64,000 bases of DNA from Rhodocyclales bacterium (lineage in GTDB: Bacteria > Pseudomonadota > Gammaproteobacteria > Burkholderiales > Rhodocyclaceae). A program made the translations under genes and the position numbers. The DNA lies in NCBI GenBank assembly GCA_016183655.1, contig JACPEH010000023.1:1-64000 (forward strand), written 5' to 3'. Below, piece by piece: positions 9,818 through 18,048 of this stretch. How positions within the stretch are numbered: position 1 is the stretch's first letter; every line of letters starts with the position of its first letter. The notes under the pieces were generated by a model that ran no database searches, was not told the origin of the DNA, and saw only the letters and a list, made by a program, of their open reading frames with translations.

Positions 9818-10225
9818 CTAAAACAGCGCGAGCTTTCGTGCGCCGTAGCCGAACAAAAACGAAGCGCCCGCAGCGGCAAGTTTGGCTACCGGCAACGATG
9901 CATGCAGGATTTCGACACAAAGTGCAACGACAACGATCGTAACCAGCAAGGCCAAGACTCCTGAGCCAACGAATACGGCGATTTCGGTCATTTGTCGATG
10001 TTCCAGACGGCGACGGCGAAAGACGAAGGCGATTGAAATCAAATAATGGACGCTGGCGCCAATGAGGAAGCTAATACACGCAGCTGCCGCGTAGTGAATG
10101 TAATTCGCAAAGATAATGAGCAGCGACATATCGACGGCCAGCGCAACGATGCTGGCCACGAAATAGCGCAAAAACTCTCCGCCCACCGCCATCAGCGGCC
10201 GCTCCCCAATGGCCATCGCTTTCAT
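9818..10225 (-). CDS. GtrA family membrane protein
   Basis: The protein has 135 residues with four hydrophobic helices. [20 protein letters not shown] begins the GtrA-like domain near residue 18, [13 protein letters not shown] ends helix pair one, and [13 protein letters not shown] ends the protein, where family members usually have NF..+R/KfwvF. GtrA-like proteins are thought to help translocate polyprenyl-phosphate sugars. A GGGGAGG ribosome site precedes ATG 10225, with further in-frame ATGs at codons 4 and 12. It lies 32 bases upstream of the oxidoreductase gene in the same direction. The GT2 enzyme at 2401-3363 is the most obvious partner in the window. Confidence 0.9.
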   Translation of the reverse strand: MKAMAIGERPLMAVGGEFLRYFVASIVALAVDMSLLIIFANYIHYAAAACISFLIGASVHYLISIAFVFRRRRLEHRQMTEIAVFVGSGVLALLVTIVVVALCVEILHASLPVAKLAAAGASFLFGYGARKLALF

Positions 10226-10508
10226 CCGGCACGTCCTCCCCGCAATTCACACCAATCGGCACGTTTCTAAAATATAGCCCGTCGCTTTTCGCATTCACCC
10301 TCTGCGCGGCACAACCCTCCATGAGTCCATCCAAGCCCATCCACAAGGTCCTTGCCGCATAGAGAGCGACGTCCCGGCACGGGGAAATGTGGAGAACGTT
10401 TAGCAGTCAAAGCTACCGAAACCATTTCCCCAAGATAGCCAATCCAAGCGACCAAATACGCAAACATTCAAGCACATTCTCTGCCAGCCCGGAACTATAG
10501 TTGCATAC

Positions 10509-12467
10509 TCAACCGCCCGACCGATCCAATGCCGAATAAATATCACCCAACGGAGGCTGTTGATTCAGCTTCTTACACTGATAAACGTAATATTCACGCC
10601 CTGAGCCATCATCATAAAGGTCTGGAAGCATTTCCGGCATGAGGTCCTTCCAATGATTTAGGTCGATGACAAAATCGAGCTCTCTGTCACGGCAAAGAAT
10701 TCGCACCCCGATGTTGGACAAGCCCCTGCCCATCTCGTCCTCGTAGGCCGCTAGAACATTCAGCCTGAGATCTGGCAGCCTCGCCGAAATACGGGCGAAG
10801 GCCACCGACAAGTCGATCTCCTCTATATCTCGGTCGAGATTCGATGACGCGACAACTAGCCGCTGCAGCCGGTCGGCAAGCAATAGCGTTCGCGTTCGCG
10901 AAAATATGAGCCCGGTTGCATGGGTTGTAGAAGCATAGCCAGCGGTCCCAAGCGTAAACCACACTCGCTCTGAACCCTGATGCCAGTACACGACACTGCC
11001 CGGCGGGATCAAATTTGGAACGCGGCTCGTGTCTCCTGGCAACCGATAGCCACGCTCGAGCGCTACCCGCTCGTCGCCTCGAGCATCCCATCCTGACACC
11101 GCGACAGCTAGCGACAGGCCAACGAATATAATGGAGTAACGTAGTGGCAGCTTGCACAGCGCGAACCAGAAAAGGAAAGCCGCGATGCCGAAACCTCCCG
11201 TCCCCAGAACTCCTAGAACCCAATCAGGCAATGCACGCGATGGTGGCAGTGCAGCCCCAACCGAATGGAGTCCGAAATATAGATGTGGCAGAAGCAACAG
11301 CACTAGGACAGGCAAGGCATAGGCAATCAGATGTTGATGTTGGCAGAGAGGAGAACGGCGCCAGTCCAGCCGCGTCACCGATAGCAATTTGGACGCGACT
11401 AGCAAAACAATCGCGAATAGTGGATGCGTCAGCGAGATCAGCACCAATGCCAACATGACAGCAGACAATAAACGCCAATACGGGCGATTGCGCTGTACCA
11501 ACAACAGGATGCCGATGTCGACGGCGGCGACCAAGGCCACGAGCTTTGCCAGCCATAGCGTACGCCAGAACTGCGCCTGCAAGACAATGGTGACGGGATA
11601 GAAGGCCGCTACATACGACACCGCCACGGCAATCACGGCCACAACCATCACTAATTCATAGACTCGTCGACGCGCAGGATTCGCGTACAAAGCTGCCGTT
11701 ACAAGAGGGACGGCCCAAAACAACAGGTCGGGGAGGTCGCGGATCAGCCATTGATCGATAAACACCAATACTGCCGGCGAGGCATAGTAATACCAGGAAT
11801 CATCCACTAAGGAGAGCCGACCGACTAGCGCACTGCAAAATACAACAACGATCCCGAGCGCAGCGAGAATGAACAGCCACTTTGCCCTTCGCTTTCCGGC
11901 CAGAAGCATGACGCTGACGGCCGCCGGCGCGAATGCCATGATTGGATGAAACAATAAGGCCGCCGCCGTCGTCGCAAGAGACGGCACACCACGGTTCCTG
12001 AACGCGAGCCCCAAGCCAATGAGGGACAAGGGGATAGCGAGTCCCCTGGCCGTAACGAAACCTTCGGTGACGAACAGCATGCCACGCGGCGAGTAAAGAA
12101 TCGGGATGGACGCCACCAGGAAACCGGCAAGCATGCCGGCTCTACCGCGAAACATAGCCCCCCCCAAGTAAAGCGCCGCTACGCAGAACAACACTGCTTG
12201 GACCAGTGTAGCCAGCATCGCGCCATGGGAGACGCCGAGCAACTTCAGAATGATCCCCAGATACGGGGAAAACAGACTCCAGTCATCTTGCGAACCGAAC
12301 GCAAACCAAGGATCGCGCGCGTATGAATCCGGCGAGAGCCAGTGCGACGCCATGAGGACATATAGACGCGCATCGTGATCAATGCCGATATAGCGATTGG
12401 CGGACAGCCAGAACGCCAACGCCATCAGAAAAGCCGCCGCCCTCTGTCCCCCGAACGAGGCGATCAC
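10509..12467 (-). CDS. Polytopic membrane protein, GT-C-like, paralogue of the protein at 6198-8204
   Basis: The protein has 652 residues with many hydrophobic helices and a soluble tail from about residue 520. Landmarks shared with the 668-residue paralogue are HDARLYVLMASHWLSP, RDPWFAFGSQDDWSLFSP, VVYWHQGSERVWFTLG and CRDRELDFVI. The GTG start overlaps the TGA of the ABC ATPase gene (GTGA), so it is translationally coupled to the ABC exporter genes rather than to GtrA, which begins 283 bases further downstream. The gap at 10226-10508 shows no gene. A transferase or polymerase working with the exporter is inferred; no enzyme class is proven. Confidence 0.75.
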   Translation of the reverse strand: MIASFGGQRAAAFLMALAFWLSANRYIGIDHDARLYVLMASHWLSPDSYARDPWFAFGSQDDWSLFSPYLGIILKLLGVSHGAMLATLVQAVLFCVAALYLGGAMFRGRAGMLAGFLVASIPILYSPRGMLFVTEGFVTARGLAIPLSLIGLGLAFRNRGVPSLATTAAALLFHPIMAFAPAAVSVMLLAGKRRAKWLFILAALGIVVVFCSALVGRLSLVDDSWYYYASPAVLVFIDQWLIRDLPDLLFWAVPLVTAALYANPARRRVYELVMVVAVIAVAVSYVAAFYPVTIVLQAQFWRTLWLAKLVALVAAVDIGILLLVQRNRPYWRLLSAVMLALVLISLTHPLFAIVLLVASKLLSVTRLDWRRSPLCQHQHLIAYALPVLVLLLLPHLYFGLHSVGAALPPSRALPDWVLGVLGTGGFGIAAFLFWFALCKLPLRYSIIFVGLSLAVAVSGWDARGDERVALERGYRLPGDTSRVPNLIPPGSVVYWHQGSERVWFTLGTAGYASTTHATGLIFSRTRTLLLADRLQRLVVASSNLDRDIEEIDLSVAFARISARLPDLRLNVLAAYEDEMGRGLSNIGVRILCRDRELDFVIDLNHWKDLMPEMLPDLYDDGSGREYYVYQCKKLNQQPPLGDIYSALDRSGG

Positions 12468-13369
12468 GCGCTATCCTTCCCGTTAACCACTGCCATGAAA
12501 GCAGTCTCAAGGGAGAGCGTAGTGCGCACTTCCTGAATTTCGTGCCCAGCGGCCTGGATACGCATGAGCAAATTCCACAACTCCGCCCGTGGCAACGTTG
12601 CCGACCAGCGCCCATCGAACTCGCTTCTCATGCCAGAAACTTCCTGTCGGCCAATGCTACGCACTTCGACCATTTCATGCATGCCGAGCAACTCGGCCGG
12701 GGAGCGGACCGCACGCAGCCTGCCACGATGGATCAGTCCAAAGCGATCCGCCAAGCGTTCCACATCGTGCAGGACATGCGAGGTGAAGAATAGCGTTCCC
12801 CCGCTCCGTTTGTACTCGGACAGAATTTCCACCACATCCCGACGACCAATCGGATCCAGTCCGGACAAGGGCTCGTCAAGAATCAGCAGGCGCGGCTGAA
12901 TACACAGCGCTTGAGCCAGCGCCACACGCTGCATCATGCCTTTCGAAAACGAAGTAATCGTCTTGTTGGCAACAGCGCCAAGCTCGAAACGGTCGAGCCA
13001 CGTCAGGCAGTGCTTGAGTTCCTGTTCCAACGCCACACCATGCAGACGCAAACCCATGTGCAGGATTTCGAGTGGCGTCAGGTAATCATAGAGCGACGGA
13101 TTCTCCGGAACGTAACCGAGACCGCGGCGAGCCTCCGGCTGGTCGACCGGAATACCGAACAGACTGGCTGTACCGTGAGTGGGCCTGAGAATCCCGGTCA
13201 GAATCTTGATCGTTGTGCTTTTCCCGGCACCGTTCGGTCCGATGAAGCCAAACGCCTCCCCAGGCGCAATCTCCAGCGAAACGTTATCAACCGCCAGAAA
13301 CGCGGGGGCACGAAATTTACCCTTAAACTCTTTGCACAGGCCTACTGCATGAATTGCGCTATACATCAC
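12464..13369 (-). CDS. ABC transporter ATP-binding protein (NatA/CcmA-like)
   Basis: The protein has 301 residues. Walker A GPNGAGKST is at 44-52, the signature region reads FSKGMMQR in place of the usual LSGGQ-type loop, Walker B is LLILDEPLSGLDP and the switch histidine is in TSHV. After about residue 215 there is a C-terminal regulatory extension (LLGMHEMVEVR...), as in drug, sodium or polysaccharide exporters of this subgroup. It overlaps the hypothetical gene upstream by 4 bases and the GT-C-like gene downstream by 4. With the permease at 14209-15021 it forms an ABC-2-type exporter. The substrate is unknown. Confidence 0.93.
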   Translation of the reverse strand: MMYSAIHAVGLCKEFKGKFRAPAFLAVDNVSLEIAPGEAFGFIGPNGAGKSTTIKILTGILRPTHGTASLFGIPVDQPEARRGLGYVPENPSLYDYLTPLEILHMGLRLHGVALEQELKHCLTWLDRFELGAVANKTITSFSKGMMQRVALAQALCIQPRLLILDEPLSGLDPIGRRDVVEILSEYKRSGGTLFFTSHVLHDVERLADRFGLIHRGRLRAVRSPAELLGMHEMVEVRSIGRQEVSGMRSEFDGRWSATLPRAELWNLLMRIQAAGHEIQEVRTTLSLETAFMAVVNGKDSA

Positions 13370-14208
13370 TTCTGCTTTGCGTTATGAGGCATCAATAACA
13401 CGGGAACGCCGGCTTCATCCAGGCCAAAGCCAAGCCCGAACGGATCAATCGGCAACTCGGTAATGAGACCGCGTTCCTTCAATTCCTCTATGCGAAGCGG
13501 CCGTCGGCCAAACTGCTGCTCAAAGGCATTAGCTGCTTCCCGCAATACCTCCAGACTCCTGAGACGAGCGGCACGGTGACGAAGGTAACGGCGGAAGGCG
13601 CCCTCCTGCACTTGCTCCGCCAACGCCTCCACGACACCGGCGGCGACCCGCGGCTGGTAGCCTATCTCGTACCATTTCGCGGCCAGTTCCTGCAAGTACA
13701 TTCCCTGCATGCGATCCTCTGCCTGTTCGCTGGCCCTGATCAGCCACTCAGCAGCCAACGCCGGATTTCGCTCGAAGTGGTAAATATTGAATGCGTAATA
13801 AAAAGCAGGCTGCCAATCTTGAGATCTCGCTTCGGCGGCACGCTTCAGCACATACTGCGCCGATTTCAGCTGATTCGCCCATGGCAATATAGCTGCAGCG
13901 ATATAGTAGTTGTCCTCATGCGCGGGATTGAACCAGGAGATGTCCTCCTGCAGGCGCGCCTGAACCGCGTAATTTTCTTCTCGCATCAATTCGGTCGATG
14001 CCACCAACACGCGAAACCCGGCCAGGTTAGCGGCCAAGTAGCGATCACCAGCAGCCATCGCCACCTGCACCAACCGGGGCAAAGCCACCGCCATCTCGCT
14101 GGTAACGTCGGCGCGCTTGCGCCCCCCCAAGTTTTGCACTGACAGCACATAAACCGCCGCCAGCACCATCAAGGAAATCACCGTTGCCGATGTCGAGCGG
14201 AGCCTCAT
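13366..14208 (-). CDS. Membrane-anchored helical-repeat protein of an ABC exporter operon
   Basis: The protein has 280 residues. A single N-terminal hydrophobic helix (TVISLMVLAAVYVLSVQ) follows three arginine or serine-rich residues and is not followed by a clear signal-peptidase site, so it is probably a signal anchor. The rest is alpha-helical, with TPR-like spacing (AQYVLKRAAEARSQDWQPAFYYAFN...AAEWLIRASEQA) and a C-terminal PIDPFG motif. No named family was recognised. The ATG abuts the permease stop, and its end overlaps the ATPase start by 4 bases, so it is an integral part of this three-gene exporter. A periplasmic scaffold or adaptor role is a guess. Confidence 0.7.
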   Translation of the reverse strand: MRLRSTSATVISLMVLAAVYVLSVQNLGGRKRADVTSEMAVALPRLVQVAMAAGDRYLAANLAGFRVLVASTELMREENYAVQARLQEDISWFNPAHEDNYYIAAAILPWANQLKSAQYVLKRAAEARSQDWQPAFYYAFNIYHFERNPALAAEWLIRASEQAEDRMQGMYLQELAAKWYEIGYQPRVAAGVVEALAEQVQEGAFRRYLRHRAARLRSLEVLREAANAFEQQFGRRPLRIEELKERGLITELPIDPFGLGFGLDEAGVPVLLMPHNAKQK

Positions 14209-15021
14209 TCAGGCGAATTCCCGCCGGGAAAAGATGATCACTGCCATCGCGACCATCAAGCCAACATAGGCCAGCGCCATGACACACGCAAACATCACGT
14301 TCGCATAATCCGGAGTCATGGCATACATAGGCCAACTCCGCCAATCAAGACGGGACAGATCCGGCAGCACCCACTTGATTGTAAAAATTAACGGATCGAA
14401 CCGAGCCACCATTTCTGCGTCACCGTCTGCACCTCGCCCCAGATAGTCCATGACCGAACCAAGCGCCTTGCCACTAACGGCGAAGGCCAAGCCGAGTACG
14501 AAAGGCAGGAACGACACCGTTGACAGCGACGCGATCCACAGCGCAAACGACGCTACCACGACCGCATCAAGCCAGAAGCCAAATACCGTCAGCCAATAGC
14601 TGAAGCCGAGGTGCACCGACAATTCCTGCTCGTAACCACCGCCCGCCGAAAAAACGACTAGCCACAACAACAGACTTATCACAATGCAGGCCAGCCCGAT
14701 CAGCGCCACCACACCCAAAAACCGGCCAGCAAGATAGGCATGGCGGGAAACGGGATAGGCCAGCGAGAACCACACCGTCTTGCGGTTGATCTCGCTACCA
14801 ACCATCTCTTGGACCCAGAGCAATCCCAGCATCACGACGGAAAAGCGCAATCCGGAAAAGCCCACATCAAGAGCAACCGTTTTGGGTTGACGAGGGGAAA
14901 AATAGCCGGAGAGATAGGCGCCAATCATCAGCACGACCCCGAGCAGGAAGGCCGCATAGAAGCTGCGCCCACGCAACCCTAGCCGAATTGATGAGAGGAA
15001 GAACTGAAACATGGTCGCCAC
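14209..15021 (-). CDS. ABC-2-type transporter permease
   Basis: The protein has 270 residues with six hydrophobic segments. The first is followed by a loop ending VQEMVGSEINRKTVWFSLAYP-like residues near 75-95, a pattern common in NosY/ABC-2 permeases before the RG/YLAGRF turn. The frame opens with GTG at 15021, but ATG at 15012 (codon 4) is an equally plausible start. It begins just after the terminator-like hairpin at 15031-15055 that closes the pilin transcript, so the exporter may rely on read-through or on a weak promoter inside that gap. The ATPase is encoded at 12464-13369. Confidence 0.85.
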   Translation of the reverse strand: MATMFQFFLSSIRLGLRGRSFYAAFLLGVVLMIGAYLSGYFSPRQPKTVALDVGFSGLRFSVVMLGLLWVQEMVGSEINRKTVWFSLAYPVSRHAYLAGRFLGVVALIGLACIVISLLLWLVVFSAGGGYEQELSVHLGFSYWLTVFGFWLDAVVVASFALWIASLSTVSFLPFVLGLAFAVSGKALGSVMDYLGRGADGDAEMVARFDPLIFTIKWVLPDLSRLDWRSWPMYAMTPDYANVMFACVMALAYVGLMVAMAVIIFSRREFA

Positions 15022-15030
15022 CCCAAAAGC

Positions 15031-15055
15031 AAAGCGCGCCGTAACGGCGCGCTTT
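15031..15055 (-). terminator. Hairpin terminator after the pilin pair
   Basis: A perfect 11-base-pair stem (AAAGCGCGCCG / CGGCGCGCTTT) with a 3-base loop lies 22 bases after the stop of the secreted pilin-partner gene. On the reverse strand it is followed by TTTGCTTTTGG, a short interrupted U-tract. It separates a likely abundant pilin mRNA from the exporter genes, and partial read-through would give a step-down in expression. Confidence 0.75.
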
Positions 15056-15077
15056 GGTCTACATCTGGATCAGCACA

Positions 15078-15440
15078 TCACGAGGCGCTGCTTGCCGCCG
15101 TGTTGGCCTCCGCAGCGGTACACGCACCGGCAGTTCCACAAGCCCCGGCAGCCTTGACGCCACCGCCGTTCGAACTGCCGTTGAACGTATTCTTACCCTT
15201 GCTGGACGCAGCGCCAACACCGTAGTAGGAACCCGCATCGTTGCCGACCAGATGAACGTTCGCCGAACACTTGACGTTGCTCATGCTCTGCTTGATGAAG
15301 GTGCTCGAGGTCGCGCTCTGCGTTATGGTAGAGGCGTAGGCTGCCGTACCCGCCGTACAGAACGTGGAAGCAGCGGCCTGCGCTTGAGCGCTAGCAGCCA
15401 CGGTCGCCACAACTGCCGAAGCAAATACCAGTTTTTTCAT
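15078..15440 (-). CDS. Secreted Cys-containing protein encoded directly after a short pilin (possible pilin partner)
   Basis: The protein has 120 residues with a clean signal peptide (MKKLVFASAVVATVAASAQAQA, cut at AQA-AAS). The mature part of about 98 residues is rich in Ser, Ala, Gly and Asn. It has four cysteines (FCTAG, VKCSAN, GACGTAG, GACTAAE), enough for two disulfides, the last two close together near the C-terminus like the disulfide loop of a full-length pilin. No family was recognised. It starts 13 bases after the pilin stop behind an AGGGGA site. In Geobacter a 61-residue pilin (PilA-N) is followed by a gene for a separate globular partner (PilA-C), so by position and composition this may be an analogous subunit (inference). 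Confidence 0.7.
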   Translation of the reverse strand: MKKLVFASAVVATVAASAQAQAAASTFCTAGTAAYASTITQSATSSTFIKQSMSNVKCSANVHLVGNDAGSYYGVGAASSKGKNTFNGSSNGGGVKAAGACGTAGACTAAEANTAASSAS

Positions 15441-15453
15441 GTCGATTCCCCTG

Positions 15454-15642
15454 TTATTGCGCCGTCGAGGAAGCGATGGCGTTGGTCAGTAGATTGCGGG
15501 CATCGGACTGCGCCGCCTTGTCTTCACCCTTGCGGGTGTAGTCGCTAAACTGCGGAATGGCAATGGCCGCCAGAATACCGATGATCGCAACGACGATCAT
15601 CAGTTCAATCAGGGTAAACCCCTTCTGAGCACGCTTCAACAT
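15454..15642 (-). CDS. Very short type IV pilin (PilA-N-like)
   Basis: The preprotein has 62 residues: leader MLKRAQKG, then [20 protein letters not shown] with the PilD cleavage point G/F, Glu5 and Pro22. The mature chain is only 54 residues and ends just after the N-terminal helix (...NAIASSTAQ). It has no beta-sheet domain and no disulfide loop. This is the size of the Geobacter short pilin. Aromatics at mature positions 1, 24 and 27 are present; those later in the Geobacter chain are absent. The start at 15642 is fixed by AAGGAGA seven bases upstream; the frame stays open upstream to 15777 but has no pilin features. A sigma-54 promoter lies 53-67 bases upstream. Confidence 0.93.
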   Translation of the reverse strand: MLKRAQKGFTLIELMIVVAIIGILAAIAIPQFSDYTRKGEDKAAQSDARNLLTNAIASSTAQ

Positions 15643-15694
15643 AAAGAATCTCCTTTTTCGAGTATTGACGGATGCCCGCCTGATCTGGATGCTA

Positions 15695-15709
15695 GCATAG
15701 ATAGTGCCA
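15695..15709 (-). promoter_or_regulatory. Sigma-54 (-24/-12) promoter of the short pilin
   Basis: The reverse strand reads TGGCACTATCTATGC, matching the consensus TGGCAC-N5-TTGC with correct spacing between the GG and GC elements and one mismatch (ATGC). Transcription would start about 12 bases downstream, giving a leader of about 40 bases before ATG 15642. pilA genes in many bacteria are driven by RpoN with PilR (established). No pilSR pair lies in this window. Confidence 0.75.
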
Positions 15710-15817
15710 GCGGCCCTCCACGCAAGGCGACTGCGGCAGATGCGCAAAACGACAATTTTCGTCACATCAACAAGCAATTTACGTCACCTATCCGACCGTC
15801 GTCACCAAATCACCGAC

Positions 15818-18040
15818 ATGAAACCCAAAGCAGTGCAGAAGCTTGCCGTCCAAGCCCAAGACCGTTATAAAAAAGGCGATTATTCGGGCGCCGAGAAACT
15901 GCTCCGCCAGCTCGTAGCGCTTGTTCCCAAAAGCAGCGAGTACCTGTGCAGCCTTGGCGCCACCCTTTTCGAAAATCATCAAGACGATCGCGCTGAAGCC
16001 CTATGGCGCCAAACCCTGCTGATCGCCCCTGGAGACGCGGACGCACTTGCCAACCTTGCAGCAATCGCAGCGCGCTCCATCGATGCGGATGCCGCCGAAG
16101 ATTACGCAACCCGGGCACTCGCTGCAAACCCCCGACACACAGTAGCACTCTGCGCACTGGGCAACGCCTGGTTCAGCAAGGATCTGCTTGCCCAATCCTT
16201 GAGCTGTGCCAACGCTGTTCTGGCAATCGACAAGGAGAACCCCAGCGCCATCTACAACCGCGGCTTGATCAAGCTAGTGCTCGGGCAACTCGAAGCGGGC
16301 TGGGCGGATTACGAGCTACGTTGGAAGACATCGTTAGTCCTTTCGGGCGAGGCGAACAAACCGACGATTCCCTTGTGGACCGGCGGCGATCTGCGGGGTA
16401 CGCGACTACTGATTGTCGCCGAGCAGGGAATTGGTGACACCTTCCAATTTGTACGGTATGCCCGCCTGGCAGCGCAGACGGCCAAGGAAGTCGGCGTCGT
16501 AGCACACAAGTCACTGACAGGTATCTTGCGTGAATGCCCTGATTTGACGATTTTCGACGAACTTCCAGAGAGCGGAGCCTTCGATGTCTACTGTCCGATG
16601 CTGTCGTTACCGCATCGTTTCAAGACTTCATTGCAGTCGATACCGGCCAGTACGCCATACCTGCACACGCCGGCGGCGGCGTCGCGGCACTGGCAAAAGT
16701 GGTTCTGCTCCACAGGCGTGTTCGCTTTTCCTAAGCTCAAGGTCGGCTTATCTTGGGCAGGGAACCCAAGTCATGCAAACGACATGCGCCGTTCATTAAA
16801 ACTGGACCAGATCGCCCCGCTCTTGACGGTACCCGGGATTTATTGGGTCAACCTCCAGCGCGACAGGATTCCCGACGAGCTCGATCAATCATTCGCCGGC
16901 CTTCACTGGGTCAATCCGATGACGAAGGTGCGAGATTTCACCGACACCGCGGCCGTGATTGAACAACTGGATTTGGTGATCACTGTCGACACCGCACTGG
17001 CGCATCTCGCCGGCGCACTCAATAAGGAGACTTGGGTACTGATTCCAAAGCCATGCGACTGGCGATGGACGCTGACCCATCCAGACAGCAGCCCATGGTA
17101 TCCCGGCATGCGCCTCTTCCGGCAAGACACCGTCGGCGATTGGGAAGCAACAATAACTAAGGCTACCGAAGCATTGAGACAACGGATTGCTGGAGAACCG
17201 TTCCGGCCAGCCCCCCCCTCTCTCCCCATCGAACCCGAAAAGAAGCCGTTTGTCGCCCCTGAGCCGGTTCGCTCGCTCGCACCAAAATCTCCGGACTACG
17301 AGCGCTGGCGCAAGGAAGTAATTCAGCATCCTTTTTGGTACCACCGGATTTGCTTGCCGGGTGGGCTGGAAACACCGGGAAGCGAGCCGATCTCGCCGAA
17401 AGCGTATGACCTACCAGAAAGGATGGATGGCTTACGTGTTCTCGACGTTGGTGCCCGGGACGGATATTGGACCTTCGAGGCCTTGCGTCGCGGTGCGCGG
17501 GAAGTAGTGGCCATCGATGATTTTTCCGAGACGCAGGGACTCCCAGCCAATCTTGCTCCAAAGGAATGGGGCACTTTCGATCTTTGCCGTACTGCGCTCG
17601 GGTACTCACCAGAAATTTGCCGGAGGCAGACGATGTCGGTGTATGACGTTTCCGAATCAACCCTCGGAAAATTCGATGTCATCCTGTTTTTCGGCGTGAT
17701 CCAGCAGCTCCGTCATCCGATGCTGGCACTCGACCGCCTAGCTTCAATCTGCAATAGTTACATGCTGGTCGAATCCCTCATTTGCGACGATTACAGCGCG
17801 CACCGCGGCCCGAATCTGAACACCGGCTATTCGGATAATCAGTTGGTCTTGGAGTACTACCCAAAAGCGGAATACCCAGGCGCAGAGCACACCTGCTGGG
17901 TACCGACACTATGCACGCTGGCGATGATGCTAAATGCAGCCGGATTCCCAGAGGTGGACGGCTGGAAACTCGACGAGGCACCGAGCAAGCCATCTCGATG
18001 CCGAGGTTTTATTAAAGCAAGCCGCGAAAGAAATACTTAG
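15818..18040 (+). CDS. TPR - GT9-like glycosyltransferase - methyltransferase fusion
   Basis: The protein has 740 residues. Residues 1 to about 180 are TPR repeats (YKKGDYSGAEKLLRQL..., DADALANLAAIAARS...). Residues about 195-490 match the TPR-associated glycosyltransferase domain (GWADYELRWK, IPLWTGGDL, LLIVAEQGIGDTFQFVRY, GLSWAGNPSHANDMRRSL, DLVITVDTALAHLAGAL). After a Pro-rich linker, about 530-740 form a methyltransferase with SAM motif LRVLDVGARDGYWTFEAL and VILFFGVIQQLRHP, like DUF1698-type enzymes. ATG 15818 was chosen over the open frame upstream because it precedes the first TPR and leaves the shared promoter gap with the pilin. It may glycosylate pilin or glycan components (inference). 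It converges on the HD-GYP gene with an 8-base gap. Confidence 0.85.
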   Translation: MKPKAVQKLAVQAQDRYKKGDYSGAEKLLRQLVALVPKSSEYLCSLGATLFENHQDDRAEALWRQTLLIAPGDADALANLAAIAARSIDADAAEDYATRALAANPRHTVALCALGNAWFSKDLLAQSLSCANAVLAIDKENPSAIYNRGLIKLVLGQLEAGWADYELRWKTSLVLSGEANKPTIPLWTGGDLRGTRLLIVAEQGIGDTFQFVRYARLAAQTAKEVGVVAHKSLTGILRECPDLTIFDELPESGAFDVYCPMLSLPHRFKTSLQSIPASTPYLHTPAAASRHWQKWFCSTGVFAFPKLKVGLSWAGNPSHANDMRRSLKLDQIAPLLTVPGIYWVNLQRDRIPDELDQSFAGLHWVNPMTKVRDFTDTAAVIEQLDLVITVDTALAHLAGALNKETWVLIPKPCDWRWTLTHPDSSPWYPGMRLFRQDTVGDWEATITKATEALRQRIAGEPFRPAPPSLPIEPEKKPFVAPEPVRSLAPKSPDYERWRKEVIQHPFWYHRICLPGGLETPGSEPISPKAYDLPERMDGLRVLDVGARDGYWTFEALRRGAREVVAIDDFSETQGLPANLAPKEWGTFDLCRTALGYSPEICRRQTMSVYDVSESTLGKFDVILFFGVIQQLRHPMLALDRLASICNSYMLVESLICDDYSAHRGPNLNTGYSDNQLVLEYYPKAEYPGAEHTCWVPTLCTLAMMLNAAGFPEVDGWKLDEAPSKPSRCRGFIKASRERNT

Positions 18041-18048
18041 GCAGGCAA

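Noticed and set aside
15454..15642. Calling the short pilin an electrically conductive e-pilin
   Set aside because: Only three aromatic residues remain in the mature chain, and those late in the Geobacter chain are absent. Length alone does not show conductivity.
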